DNA of 33,409 bases, from positions 1 through 33,409 of the forward strand of contig CAZPJD010000004.1 in assembly GCA_964586775.1 (NCBI GenBank), read 5' to 3'. Numbering within the stretch: position 1 is the first letter of the stretch; every line of letters begins with the position of its first letter. Origin of the DNA: JADLEX01 sp964586775. GTDB lineage: Bacteria; Lernaellota; Lernaellaia; JACKCT01. The translations under genes were made by a program, and so were the position numbers. Shown here in pieces: positions 9,544 to 17,483 of the stretch. A model generated the notes under the pieces. The model was not told the origin of the DNA. It saw nothing but the letters and a program-made list of their open reading frames with translations, and did not search any database.

Positions 9544-11838
9544 TCAGACTTTTTCGCGGGACGTCCCGCCGAGCAGACCCGAGGGCCGAAACACCAAAAG
9601 CACGATCAGGAGCCCAAACACCACCGCCTGCTGCCATTGCGCGCCGATCCACTGGTCGGAAAACGACCGGACGAGCCCGATGATGAGCCCGCCCAGCACG
9701 GCGCCCGGGATGTTCCCGATGCCGCTGACCACCGCCGCCGTGAATGCGTACAGGCCGTTTTGATAGCCGATCTGATAATGAATCGTGTTGATATAAAGAC
9801 CGTAGATCACCGCCGCGAACCCGGCGAGCAGCCCGCCCAGAAAAAACGTGGCGCGGATGACGCCATCGACGTGAACGCCCATCAGGCGCGCCGCCGCCGG
9901 GTCCTGCGCCACCGCGCGCATGCCCTTGCCCAGCCGCGAGTATTTCACGAACGCGTAGAGCGCGGCCATCAGCACGAGCGAGCTGACGATCACCAGCAGG
10001 TCCTTGGCCGTGACGCGCAGCACCGCGTCGGGGCCGAGAAGATTGGCTCCGGAAACGAGGTCGGGGAACGCCTTGGGCGCCGCGGCCGCTTTGCCGTCGC
10101 CCATCACCGCCAGCGGCAACCCGCCCCAGAACAACCCGAGGTTCTGAAAAACGAACGACATGCCGATCGCCGAAACCAGCGGCGCGAGCTTGGGCGCGTG
10201 ACGCAGCGGCCGATAGACAAATCGATCGACGCCTGCGTTGAGCGCCCCGGCAAAAAGGCCGGAGGCGACGACGACGAGGGCGAGACCGCCCACGAGCCAC
10301 ACGGGCCCGGCATCGCCGAGCCCGAGGAATCCGATGAGAGTGAGCGCGAAAAACGACGCAAGCATGAACAGGTCGCCGTGCGCGAAGTTGATGAACTCGA
10401 GCACGCCATACACCATCGTGTAGCCGAGCGCGATGAGGGCGAAGATCATGCCGTTGGTCAGGCCGATGATGGCCTGCTGGCCGATCCCCGCCCACGGCCC
10501 GCCGCCGGCCGCGCCCACGGTGCCGGCCGCCGCGCTCTTCTCTTCCTTTTTCTCGCCCAGCAGCGTCACGAACTCGAATTTTCCCGCTCGCACCGTGTTG
10601 CCGCTCATGCGCGTCATCGTCGTGTCGCCGTTGGCGTCGAACGACCATGTGCCGAGCGCACCGTCCACCTGCTGCGTCTGCGTGACCGCCAGGCGCACCG
10701 CCTCGCGATCCTTCACGCCCGCCTTGGCGATGGCGTCGAGCGCGACCTGCGCCGCCACGTAGCCGTACACGGCATAGGCCTGCGGCTCGCCGCCGTACTT
10801 GGCGACGTAGCGCTTGAAGAACTCCGCGCCCTTGCCCGTCAGCTTGTCCGCGGGCACGCCGCCGAAGGTGATGAAGGCGCGATTCTCGACGATCTGGGGT
10901 CCCGCGGCTTGGATGAACGCGTTCTCGAAACAGCCGTCAGGCACCATGAACTTCGCGTCGAGACCCACCGCGAGCATGTCCTTGGCGAGTTGCCCGGCGT
11001 TGGTCTGCGTGGTGCCGCCGAAGTAGACGAAGTCGGGGCCGAGCTGCTTGATCTTCGTCATCAGGCTTCGGTATTCCTGCGCCTTAGGGTCGAGGCCCTC
11101 GCGCCCGAGCAGCGTCAGGCCGATCTCCTCCGCCGTGCGGTGGAAGACGTCGGCCACGCCCTTGCCGTACAGGCTCCGATCGTCGAGCACGTACACCTTC
11201 TTGCCGCCCATCTGCTGCACCCACTCGGCGCCGACCTTGCCCTGCAGATCGTCCGCGGGCACCACACGGAAGTAGCTGACCTTGCCCGAGGGGCGGTAGA
11301 CATCGGGCTCGTTCGGCTCGCCGAGGCCCGGCTTCGTCAGGCCCGGATACGTGTTGCCCGGCGAGATCATCGTCAGGTTCGCGCGGTTCACGATCGGCAT
11401 GGCGATCTTCGCCGCACCCGAGTTGTAGGTGCCGATGTAGAACAGGATGTCGGGGTCCTTCGACGCGCGATCGGCGTTGGCGGCTTCGACCTCGGGGTCC
11501 CAGTCGCCCTTCTTCGCCGAGGCGTCGTCCCAGTCTTCGTATTCGATCTTGAAGTTGCCGACCTGGCCGCCGACCTCGTCGATGGCCATGCGGATGCCGT
11601 TGACGATGGTGGTGGTTTGCGCGTTGGCGCTGCCCGTGCGCGGCAAACTACTGATGATTTTGATGACGTCGGGCCGTCCCCCGGCGACGGGTGCGGGTGT
11701 GGCGGACTCCCCGCCTCCGCCCGGCCCGGCGGCGGGCTGCGTCTGACAGGCGACCACGAAAAACGCGAGTGCGAGGCTCGCGACGACAGGCCACACGAGG
11801 GCCCTTGGAACGCGGCGTTGGACCGGGCGTCGGCTCAT
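9544..11838 (-). CDS. livH: Fusion of LivK-type binding lipoprotein and LivH permease
   Basis: One continuous 764-residue frame holds two normally separate transporter parts. Residues 1-31 are a lipoprotein signal (FVVAC, Cys31). Residues about 50-415 are a type I periplasmic binding domain of the LivJ/LivK kind (ISSLPRTGSANAQTT, GNTYPGLTKPGLG, VYVLDDRSLYGKGVA, YGYVAAQVALDAI). A short Lys/Glu then Ala/Gly linker (about 425-447) leads to a complete LivH permease (448-764; GYTMVYGVLEFINFAHGD, YRPLRHAPKLAPLVSAIGMS, SGIGNIPGAVLGG). The ATG at 11838 has GGAGAGG upstream; an earlier in-frame start at 11874 is less likely. The binding domain must be outside the membrane, so the LivH part must begin on the periplasmic side. 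Ligand unknown; the presence of LivM, LivG and LivF indicates amino acid or amide uptake. Confidence 0.92.
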   Translation of the reverse strand: MSRRPVQRRVPRALVWPVVASLALAFFVVACQTQPAAGPGGGGESATPAPVAGGRPDVIKIISSLPRTGSANAQTTTIVNGIRMAIDEVGGQVGNFKIEYEDWDDASAKKGDWDPEVEAANADRASKDPDILFYIGTYNSGAAKIAMPIVNRANLTMISPGNTYPGLTKPGLGEPNEPDVYRPSGKVSYFRVVPADDLQGKVGAEWVQQMGGKKVYVLDDRSLYGKGVADVFHRTAEEIGLTLLGREGLDPKAQEYRSLMTKIKQLGPDFVYFGGTTQTNAGQLAKDMLAVGLDAKFMVPDGCFENAFIQAAGPQIVENRAFITFGGVPADKLTGKGAEFFKRYVAKYGGEPQAYAVYGYVAAQVALDAIAKAGVKDREAVRLAVTQTQQVDGALGTWSFDANGDTTMTRMSGNTVRAGKFEFVTLLGEKKEEKSAAAGTVGAAGGGPWAGIGQQAIIGLTNGMIFALIALGYTMVYGVLEFINFAHGDLFMLASFFALTLIGFLGLGDAGPVWLVGGLALVVVASGLFAGALNAGVDRFVYRPLRHAPKLAPLVSAIGMSFVFQNLGLFWGGLPLAVMGDGKAAAAPKAFPDLVSGANLLGPDAVLRVTAKDLLVIVSSLVLMAALYAFVKYSRLGKGMRAVAQDPAAARLMGVHVDGVIRATFFLGGLLAGFAAVIYGLYINTIHYQIGYQNGLYAFTAAVVSGIGNIPGAVLGGLIIGLVRSFSDQWIGAQWQQAVVFGLLIVLLVFRPSGLLGGTSREKV

Positions 11839-11870
11839 CGGAACCTCTCCGTGGCAGGGGGTGTCACGCA

Positions 11871-11899
11871 CCATTACCGATCCCCCCGCAGGCCGTCAA
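11871..11899 (-). promoter_or_regulatory. Possible sigma-70 promoter for the liv operon
   Basis: On the minus strand TTGACG (11894-11899) is followed after 17 bp by TAATGG (11871-11876), a poor -10. It is about 35 bp upstream of the livKH start. The -35 is good and the -10 is weak, so this is tentative. Confidence 0.25.
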
Positions 11900-11973
11900 T
11901 GCAGGAGGGTGTGGCGCGGACTCGAGTGCCGGGGAAGTAGCGATGGTCCTGTTCTCGTCTCCAAGGTTGCCGG

Positions 11974-14289
11974 TTACGGTTTCGACGCGGGACGCACGTA
12001 GGACCCGGGCGCGAGCAGGCCCTGCGCGCGGCAGACCGTGAGCGCCGTGAGATAGAGGATCTCCTCGCTGTCGGCCTCGCGGCGCACCACGTTGAAGGGC
12101 TTGCGTAGGCCCATCAGCAGCGGCCCGATCGCCTGCGCCTTGGCGTATCCCGCGAGCAGCTTGTACGCGATGTTCGCCGATTCGAGGTTCGGGAAGATGA
12201 GCACGTTGGCCTCGCGACCGAGACGATTGAACGGATAAAAGCGCTGCAGGTACTCGGCGTCGATCGCCGTGCTCGCCATCATCTCGCCGTCCACCGCCAC
12301 GTCGGGACGGCGCAGGCGCAACAGCTCCGCAGCCTCGGCCATTTTCCTCGCGTTGGGATGCGGGGTCGAGCCGAAGTTCGAGAACGACAGCATCGCCACG
12401 CGCGGGTTGATGCCCAGGAACTTCGCGAGGTCGGTCGTCATCGACGCGATCTCGGCGAGCTCTTCGGCATTCGGTTCGATATTCACCGTGCAATCGGCGA
12501 AAAGCACCATGCGATCGGCAAAGAGCATGGCATACACGCCGCAGATGACGCTCGTGCCCTCGCGGATGCCGAGCACCTGAATCGCCGGGCGGATCGCGTC
12601 GCGATACTCGGTGGAGACGCCGTTGACCATGCCGTCGGCCTCGCCGCGCGCCACCATCACCGACGCGACGTAGGTGCGATCGCGCTGCAACAGACGACAC
12701 GCCTCCTGCCGCGTCACGCCCTTGCGCGCGCGAAGCTGGAAGAGTGTCTCCACGTAGGGATCGTCGGTCTGGCAGGTCGAGCACTCGCCCTCGCATTGGA
12801 AGTGGCGGTCGAGGATCGTCGCACCGTCGAGATCGACGAACAGGTCCTTGGCGCGCGCGCGGATACGCTCCTCGTCGCCCAGCAGCACCGGCTGCGCGAT
12901 GCCCTCTTCGTTGATGAGATGCACGGCGCGCAGCACGCTGGGGTGATCGCCCTCGGGGAAGACGATACGCTTGGGCACCTGCGCCGCTTGGTTGAGCAAC
13001 GTGCGCATCAGGTGTCGCTCGGGGCCGAGCTTCACCTCGAGGCGCTCGATATACTTCTCTTTATCGAGCGTCTTGATGCCCGCGACGCCGGTGTCGATCG
13101 CCGCCTGCGCCACGGCGGGCGCGACCCACAGGATGACGCGCGGATCGAAGGGCGTGGGGATCAGGTATTCGCGCCCGAAGTGGAAACGCCTTCCGCTGTA
13201 GGCGCGCGAGACCGACTCGGGCACCTCCTCGCGCGCGAGGTCGGCCAGCGCCCGCACGGCGGCGAGCTTCATCTCTTCGTTGATGTTGCGCGCGCGCACG
13301 TCGAGCGCGCCGCGGAAGATGTACGGGAAGCCCAGGACGTTGTTGACCTGGTTGGGGTAGTCGGAGCGGCCCGTCGCCACGATGCAGTCGTCGCGCACCG
13401 CGAGGGCCTCATTCGGCGTGATCTCGGGATCGGGGTTGGCGAGGGCGAAGATCACGGGATTTTTCGCCATGCGGCGAATCCACTCGGGGTGCAGCGCGCC
13501 CTTGGCCGACAGCCCGAGGAACATGTCCGCGCCTTCCAGGGCCTCTTCGAGCGTGCGCAGCTTGGTGTCCTGCGCGAACTCCGCCTTGTACGGGTTCATG
13601 CCGTCGGTGCGTCCGGTGTAGATCATGCCCTTGGTGTCGAGCATGAAGATGTTCTCGCGACGCACGCCGAGCGCGATGTACAGCCGCGCGCACGAGATGC
13701 CCGACGCGCCCGCGCCGTTGACGACGACGCGGAAGTTCTCGATGCGCTTGCCGACGATCTCGAGCGCGTTGAGCAGCGCGGCGCTCGTGATGATCGCCGT
13801 GCCGTGCTGGTCGTCGTGGAAGACGGGGATGTTCATCAGCTCCTTGCACTTCGACTCGATGTAGAAGCACTCGGGCGCCTTGATGTCCTCCAGATTCACG
13901 CCGCCGAACGTGGGCTCGAGCAGGCAGACCGCTTTGACGATCTCGTCCGGGTCCTCGGTGCCGAGCTCGAGGTCGAAGACGTCGATGTCGGCGAAGCGTT
14001 TGAAGAGGATGCCCTTGCCTTCCATGACGGGCTTGCCGGCGAGCGCGCCGATGTTGCCGAGGCCGAGCACGGCGGTGCCGTTGCTGATGCACGCCACCAG
14101 GTTGCCCTTGGCGGTGTATTCGTACACGTCGTCGGGGTTGCGCTGGATTTCGAGGCATGGCGCGGCGACGCCGGGCGAGTAGGCGAGGGTCAGATCGCGC
14201 TGCGTGCGGCAGGCCTTGGTGGGGATGACCTCGATCTTGCCGGGGCGTTTGTTGCGATGGTACGCGAGCGCGCGTTCCACGTCATACAT
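11974..14289 (-). CDS. maeB: NADP-dependent malic enzyme with phosphotransacetylase-like domain (MaeB)
   Basis: A 771-residue protein. The N-terminal malic enzyme half (about 1-430) decarboxylates malate to pyruvate: AYSPGVAAPC (36-45), metal-site FHDDQHGTA (157-165), nucleotide-binding GAGASGISCARLY (192-204), ANPDPEI and ATGRSDYPNQVNNVLGFPY. The C-terminal half (about 438-765) is a phosphotransacetylase-like domain (VFPEGDHPSVLRA, MVNGVSTEYRDAIRP, MLSFSNFGS, ANVLIFPNLESANIAYKL). In MaeB it is regulatory (acetyl-CoA sensing), not catalytic. Odd feature: a short Cys-rich segment, C499-x3-C503-x2-C506, at a place that is not Cys-rich in familiar MaeB proteins. Start ATG at 14289 has a strong AAGGAG eight bases upstream; the TTG at 14295 is discounted. 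Transcribed divergently from the small membrane protein gene. Confidence 0.93.
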   Translation of the reverse strand: MYDVERALAYHRNKRPGKIEVIPTKACRTQRDLTLAYSPGVAAPCLEIQRNPDDVYEYTAKGNLVACISNGTAVLGLGNIGALAGKPVMEGKGILFKRFADIDVFDLELGTEDPDEIVKAVCLLEPTFGGVNLEDIKAPECFYIESKCKELMNIPVFHDDQHGTAIITSAALLNALEIVGKRIENFRVVVNGAGASGISCARLYIALGVRRENIFMLDTKGMIYTGRTDGMNPYKAEFAQDTKLRTLEEALEGADMFLGLSAKGALHPEWIRRMAKNPVIFALANPDPEITPNEALAVRDDCIVATGRSDYPNQVNNVLGFPYIFRGALDVRARNINEEMKLAAVRALADLAREEVPESVSRAYSGRRFHFGREYLIPTPFDPRVILWVAPAVAQAAIDTGVAGIKTLDKEKYIERLEVKLGPERHLMRTLLNQAAQVPKRIVFPEGDHPSVLRAVHLINEEGIAQPVLLGDEERIRARAKDLFVDLDGATILDRHFQCEGECSTCQTDDPYVETLFQLRARKGVTRQEACRLLQRDRTYVASVMVARGEADGMVNGVSTEYRDAIRPAIQVLGIREGTSVICGVYAMLFADRMVLFADCTVNIEPNAEELAEIASMTTDLAKFLGINPRVAMLSFSNFGSTPHPNARKMAEAAELLRLRRPDVAVDGEMMASTAIDAEYLQRFYPFNRLGREANVLIFPNLESANIAYKLLAGYAKAQAIGPLLMGLRKPFNVVRREADSEEILYLTALTVCRAQGLLAPGSYVRPASKP

Positions 14290-14414
14290 GACCAATCTCC
14301 TTACCGGGATTCAAATCGGGATGATCCAAAAAGCCGTGGGACCCAGTCGGACTTTGTCGCGCGGGGAGCGCGGCACGCCGATGATCCTGCGCCCCTACCG
14401 GCGTCTTTTCAAGC

Positions 14415-14443
14415 TTGTTTTTTCGATGTGGATGTCGTATTAT
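14415..14443 (+). promoter_or_regulatory. Candidate sigma-70 promoter, with an opposite-strand TATAAT
   Basis: TTGTTT (14415-14420), 17 bp spacer, TATTAT (14438-14443) on the plus strand, upstream of the 48-residue membrane protein gene. The same AT patch read on the minus strand gives a perfect TATAAT (14439-14444) that could serve maeB, though no good -35 is seen on that side. The 14290-14568 gap is otherwise without features. Confidence 0.45.
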
Positions 14444-14568
14444 AGGACGTTTGGACAATCGGCACGCGAAGCCCCTTCGCCGCCGCGCACGGCTTGGCGA
14501 CAGTTGCGGGATCGTGTCATATTCCGCGCAGCCCCGAAGACCCCGCAGGACCCCGCAAGGAGCCCGGC

Positions 14569-14715
14569 TTGGCCGCCAAATCCCGACGACGCAAATCACG
14601 CGGATTCTTCAGCCGCAAGGACGACGTGGTGCTCTCGTACCGCTCCGCGGCGATCATCGCCGCCGTGCTCGTCGTCGCGGCCGTCGCCGTCTGGCTCTAT
14701 TTGACCTACGCCTGA
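14569..14715 (+). CDS. Small single-span membrane protein (48 aa)
   Basis: TTG start at 14569 with a clear AAGGAG at 14557-14562, six bases before it. The product has a strongly basic N-terminus (Lys/Arg-rich, residues 4-17), a short hydrophilic stretch, and one hydrophobic helix (about 25-46, AAIIAAVLVVAAVAVWLYL), so the N-terminus should be cytoplasmic. No family recognised. It lies 68 bp upstream of the diguanylate cyclase gene on the same strand, so the two may be co-transcribed. An ATG further upstream at 14494 would extend the frame to 73 residues, but that extension has no ribosome site and a poor composition. Confidence 0.6.
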   Translation: MAAKSRRRKSRGFFSRKDDVVLSYRSAAIIAAVLVVAAVAVWLYLTYA

Positions 14716-14725
14716 CCCGCGGAAA

Positions 14726-14754
14726 TTGACACCGCCGCGCGCGCCCGATAGACA
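14726..14754 (+). promoter_or_regulatory. Weak candidate promoter for the diguanylate cyclase gene
   Basis: A perfect -35 TTGACA (14726-14731) is followed after 17 bp by TAGACA (14749-14754), which matches three of six consensus bases. It sits 30 bp before the start of the GGDEF gene. Confidence 0.35.
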
Positions 14755-14783
14755 GGGATATTCCATGGATTTGGGCGGGGCCG

Positions 14784-16463
14784 ATGCGTGACGAGTCGGG
14801 AACCAAGGCGCAGTTGATCGAGGAACTGAATGCGGCGCGCGAGCGCATCGCCGCGCTCGAAAGCCCCGCGGGCCGCGTCGAGGACATCGCGCGCGTCTTC
14901 GACGCGATGCCCGAGCCGGCGTACGCGATCGACCCCTCGGGGCGCGTGATCGCGTGGAACCACGAGATGGAGCGCATCACCGGCGTCGATGCCCGCGACA
15001 TGCTCGGTCGCGACCAATACGAATACGCCATTCCGTTTTTCGGCGTGCGCCGCCCGATGGCCGCGGACATGGTCGTTTACGACGACGCGGCGCTGCGCGA
15101 CAACTTCCCCACCGTTCGACGTATGGGCGAGATTCTGGAGCACGAATTCTACGCGCCGTCTCGCGGGCGCGGCGGTTCGACCTTCTGGTCGCTCGCGCAG
15201 CCGCTACGCGACGGGGCGGGTAGCGCGATCGGCGCCGTCGAGTGCCTGCGCGATGTGACGCGGCAAAAGTTGCTCGAAAGCGCGCTCACCAGCGCCAAGG
15301 GCGAACTCGAAGGCATGCTGACGGAATTGCAGGCGGCGCTCGAAAAATCGCGCGAACAATACAAGTCCGAAGCGATCCGTCGCGGCGATCTCGAGGGCGA
15401 GCTCGCCCGCACGCGCGACGAGTTCGTCGATTGGGTCGATCAGCTCGAACGCAGCCAAAAAGAAACCAAGATCCTGGGCAACATGATCGACCACCTCCAG
15501 GCGTGCCGCACGATGGGCGAGGCCTACGGCGTCGTTGCGCACTCGGCCGATCAGCTCTTCCCGACCGACGCGGGATTTCTCGCGATGTTCGGCGCAACCC
15601 GCAACAACATGGAGATCGTCGCGACCTGGGGCGATGACGCCGGCGCGGCCAGTGTGGTCTTCGATCCGGACCAGTGCTGGGCGCTGCGTCGCGGCAAGAT
15701 CCACCACGTCGACGACCCGAAGCACCACCAGATCTGCCAGCACGTCGCGGGCACGCCCGACAACGGTTACCTGTGCATGCCCATGAACGCGCACGGCGAG
15801 GTGCTGGGCATGCTGCACGTGCGTTTCGGGCGTTCGCAGCGGCAGAATCGCGAGGCGGATATCCTCGCCAAGCAGCGCATCTCGACGACGCTCGCCGAGC
15901 AGTTCGCGCTCTCGCTCTCGAACCTCAAGCTGCGCGAGATCCTGCACGAGCAATCGGTGCGCGACCAGCTCACGGGACTGTTCAACCGGCGTTACATGGA
16001 AGAAACGCTCGACCGCGAGCTGCGCCGCGCCAAGCGGCAGGAGACGCCGCTCGGCGTCATCATGCTCGACGTCGACCACTTCAAGCGCTTCAACGACAAC
16101 TTCGGTCACGAGACCGGCGACATCCTGCTGCGCGAGCTCGGCTCGTTTTTGGGGCGCAGCATCCGCGGCGACGACATCGCGTGTCGTTATGGCGGTGAGG
16201 AATTCATCCTCATCATGCCCGGCGCGCCGATGGAGATTCTCGCGCGGCGCGGCGAACAGATCCGCGCCGGCGTGGAGGGCAAACTGAAGGTGCGCCCGCC
16301 GGGCCACGACCTGCAAAACGTGACGATCTCGTTGGGCGCGGCGATGTTTCCCGCGCACGGCGATACGCCCGAATCGCTGGTGGGCGCGGCGGACAAGGCG
16401 CTCTACAAGTCGAAGGAATCGGGGCGCAACCGCATCACGCTCGCCGAGGAGCGCAAGTCCTGA
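14784..16463 (+). CDS. Cytoplasmic PAS-GAF diguanylate cyclase
   Basis: A 559-residue enzyme making cyclic di-GMP from two GTP. Order of parts: a short coiled start, a PAS domain (about 33-150; AIDPSGRVIAWNHEMERITG), a charged coiled coil (about 165-230), a GAF-like sensor (about 235-385), and a GGDEF domain (about 395-555). The active site reads GGEEF (470-474), intact. The product-inhibition I-site RxxD is present as RGDD (461-464), so feedback inhibition is expected. No membrane helix or signal peptide is seen, so it senses a cytoplasmic cue through PAS/GAF; the GAF has several His and Cys (HHVDDPKHHQICQH) that might bind a metal or haem, which is speculative. Its stop lies 7 bp from the stop of the convergent HDOD gene. 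Confidence 0.93.
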   Translation: MRDESGTKAQLIEELNAARERIAALESPAGRVEDIARVFDAMPEPAYAIDPSGRVIAWNHEMERITGVDARDMLGRDQYEYAIPFFGVRRPMAADMVVYDDAALRDNFPTVRRMGEILEHEFYAPSRGRGGSTFWSLAQPLRDGAGSAIGAVECLRDVTRQKLLESALTSAKGELEGMLTELQAALEKSREQYKSEAIRRGDLEGELARTRDEFVDWVDQLERSQKETKILGNMIDHLQACRTMGEAYGVVAHSADQLFPTDAGFLAMFGATRNNMEIVATWGDDAGAASVVFDPDQCWALRRGKIHHVDDPKHHQICQHVAGTPDNGYLCMPMNAHGEVLGMLHVRFGRSQRQNREADILAKQRISTTLAEQFALSLSNLKLREILHEQSVRDQLTGLFNRRYMEETLDRELRRAKRQETPLGVIMLDVDHFKRFNDNFGHETGDILLRELGSFLGRSIRGDDIACRYGGEEFILIMPGAPMEILARRGEQIRAGVEGKLKVRPPGHDLQNVTISLGAAMFPAHGDTPESLVGAADKALYKSKESGRNRITLAEERKS

Positions 16464-16470
16464 ACGCGCC

Positions 16471-17346
16471 CTACGACGTGAACCCGTCGATCAGGGCGTG
16501 AATCTTTTCGGACAGGTTTTTCGAGATCAACTCGATGTCCGCGGGACCGATGCCCATCTCACGTAGCGACGGCTCCTTCGCGAGCGCGATCTCGTCCTCG
16601 ATCTCGTAAGACCGAAACCCCACCGCGTGGGCGAAGAGGTTGGCCGCGTGAAGCAACCGCGCGACGGGTCGGCCCGACGGCGCGTCGTCGTATTGGTGGT
16701 GCCAGCGGATGGCGTCGTGAAGCTCCTCGGGGAATTTCCACGAGCGCGCCACGAGCCCACCGACCTCGGCGTGGAACTCGCGCACGATGTCGTCGGCCAG
16801 CAGCGACGCCAGCGCGCCCCACTCCGCCTTCTGCTTCAGCACGCTCTCCATCGCCAGCATCAGCACGGGCTTGCCGCAGTCGTGCAGCAGACCGCCCATG
16901 AACGCGAAACCCGTGTCCCATTTTTTCACATCGGCGATGCGCTTGGCGACAAACGCCGTGGCGATGGAATGCGTCCAGACGCGCTGCATGGGCACGTGAA
17001 AGAGTTTTGAGCGAAAGACGCGCTCGCCCATCGAGACCGCGAGGCCCAGGTCGCGCAGCGTGCGCACGCCGACGGTGACGATCGCCTGCTTGAGGTTCGT
17101 GATGCCGCCCCGCGCAGAATAGACGGGGCTGTTGGCGATGCGCAGCACGCGCGCGGCGAGCTGCTGATCGAGCCGGATCACCTCGGCGAATTCGCGCGCC
17201 GAGGCGTCGGGGTCGGATGACAGCGCGAGCAGACGCTGCGCGATCGCCGGCATCAGGGGAACTTCGAGATCGCCGGACCCCACGCGCCGCGCCACCGTGC
17301 GACGCACCTCATCCCGAACGGACGATTCCAAAACGACGGTCGACAA
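16471..17346 (-). CDS. HDOD-domain signalling protein
   Basis: A 291-residue protein dominated by one HDOD domain (about 28-225), a non-catalytic or atypical relative of HD phosphohydrolases found in bacterial signalling. Typical blocks are VPLMPAIAQRLLALSSDPDAS, IRLDQQLAARVLRIANSPVY, LKQAIVTVGVRTLRDLGL and the GGLLHDCGKPVL segment, which keeps an HD pair. The C-terminus (about 230-291) is helical and carries no further domain that I recognise. Start is uncertain: TTG at 17346 has GGAG very close upstream, and an in-frame GTG at 17307 is an alternative. It is convergent with the diguanylate cyclase, suggesting a shared signalling neighbourhood but not an operon. Confidence 0.85.
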   Translation of the reverse strand: MSTVVLESSVRDEVRRTVARRVGSGDLEVPLMPAIAQRLLALSSDPDASAREFAEVIRLDQQLAARVLRIANSPVYSARGGITNLKQAIVTVGVRTLRDLGLAVSMGERVFRSKLFHVPMQRVWTHSIATAFVAKRIADVKKWDTGFAFMGGLLHDCGKPVLMLAMESVLKQKAEWGALASLLADDIVREFHAEVGGLVARSWKFPEELHDAIRWHHQYDDAPSGRPVARLLHAANLFAHAVGFRSYEIEDEIALAKEPSLREMGIGPADIELISKNLSEKIHALIDGFTS

Positions 17347-17427
17347 TACTCCACCCCTGCAATCGGATCCCGACGAGCGCCCAACAACGGTATCGAATAA
17401 TTTCTAGAAACCTTGAGAATAATTCAA

Positions 17428-17453
17428 CCCTGCGACCGAGAACGCCCGCAGGG
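17428..17453 (-). terminator. Hairpin after the OPT transporter gene
   Basis: Perfect 7-bp stem (17428-17434 with 17447-17453), 12-base loop, followed on the minus strand by a T/A-rich run (TTGAATTATT). It lies 30 bp past the transporter stop. The adjacent AT-rich stretch 17395-17424 holds two direct copies of GAATAATT 22 bp apart, possibly part of the HDOD gene promoter. Confidence 0.4.
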
Positions 17454-17483
17454 CCGAAAGCCGATGGAGTTGACGAAGCGCGG

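Noticed and set aside
12358..14445. Long plus-strand open frame opposite maeB
   Set aside because: The product has Arg/His/Asp-biased composition typical of the complement of a GC-rich gene; the minus strand encodes a clear malic enzyme with all motifs.
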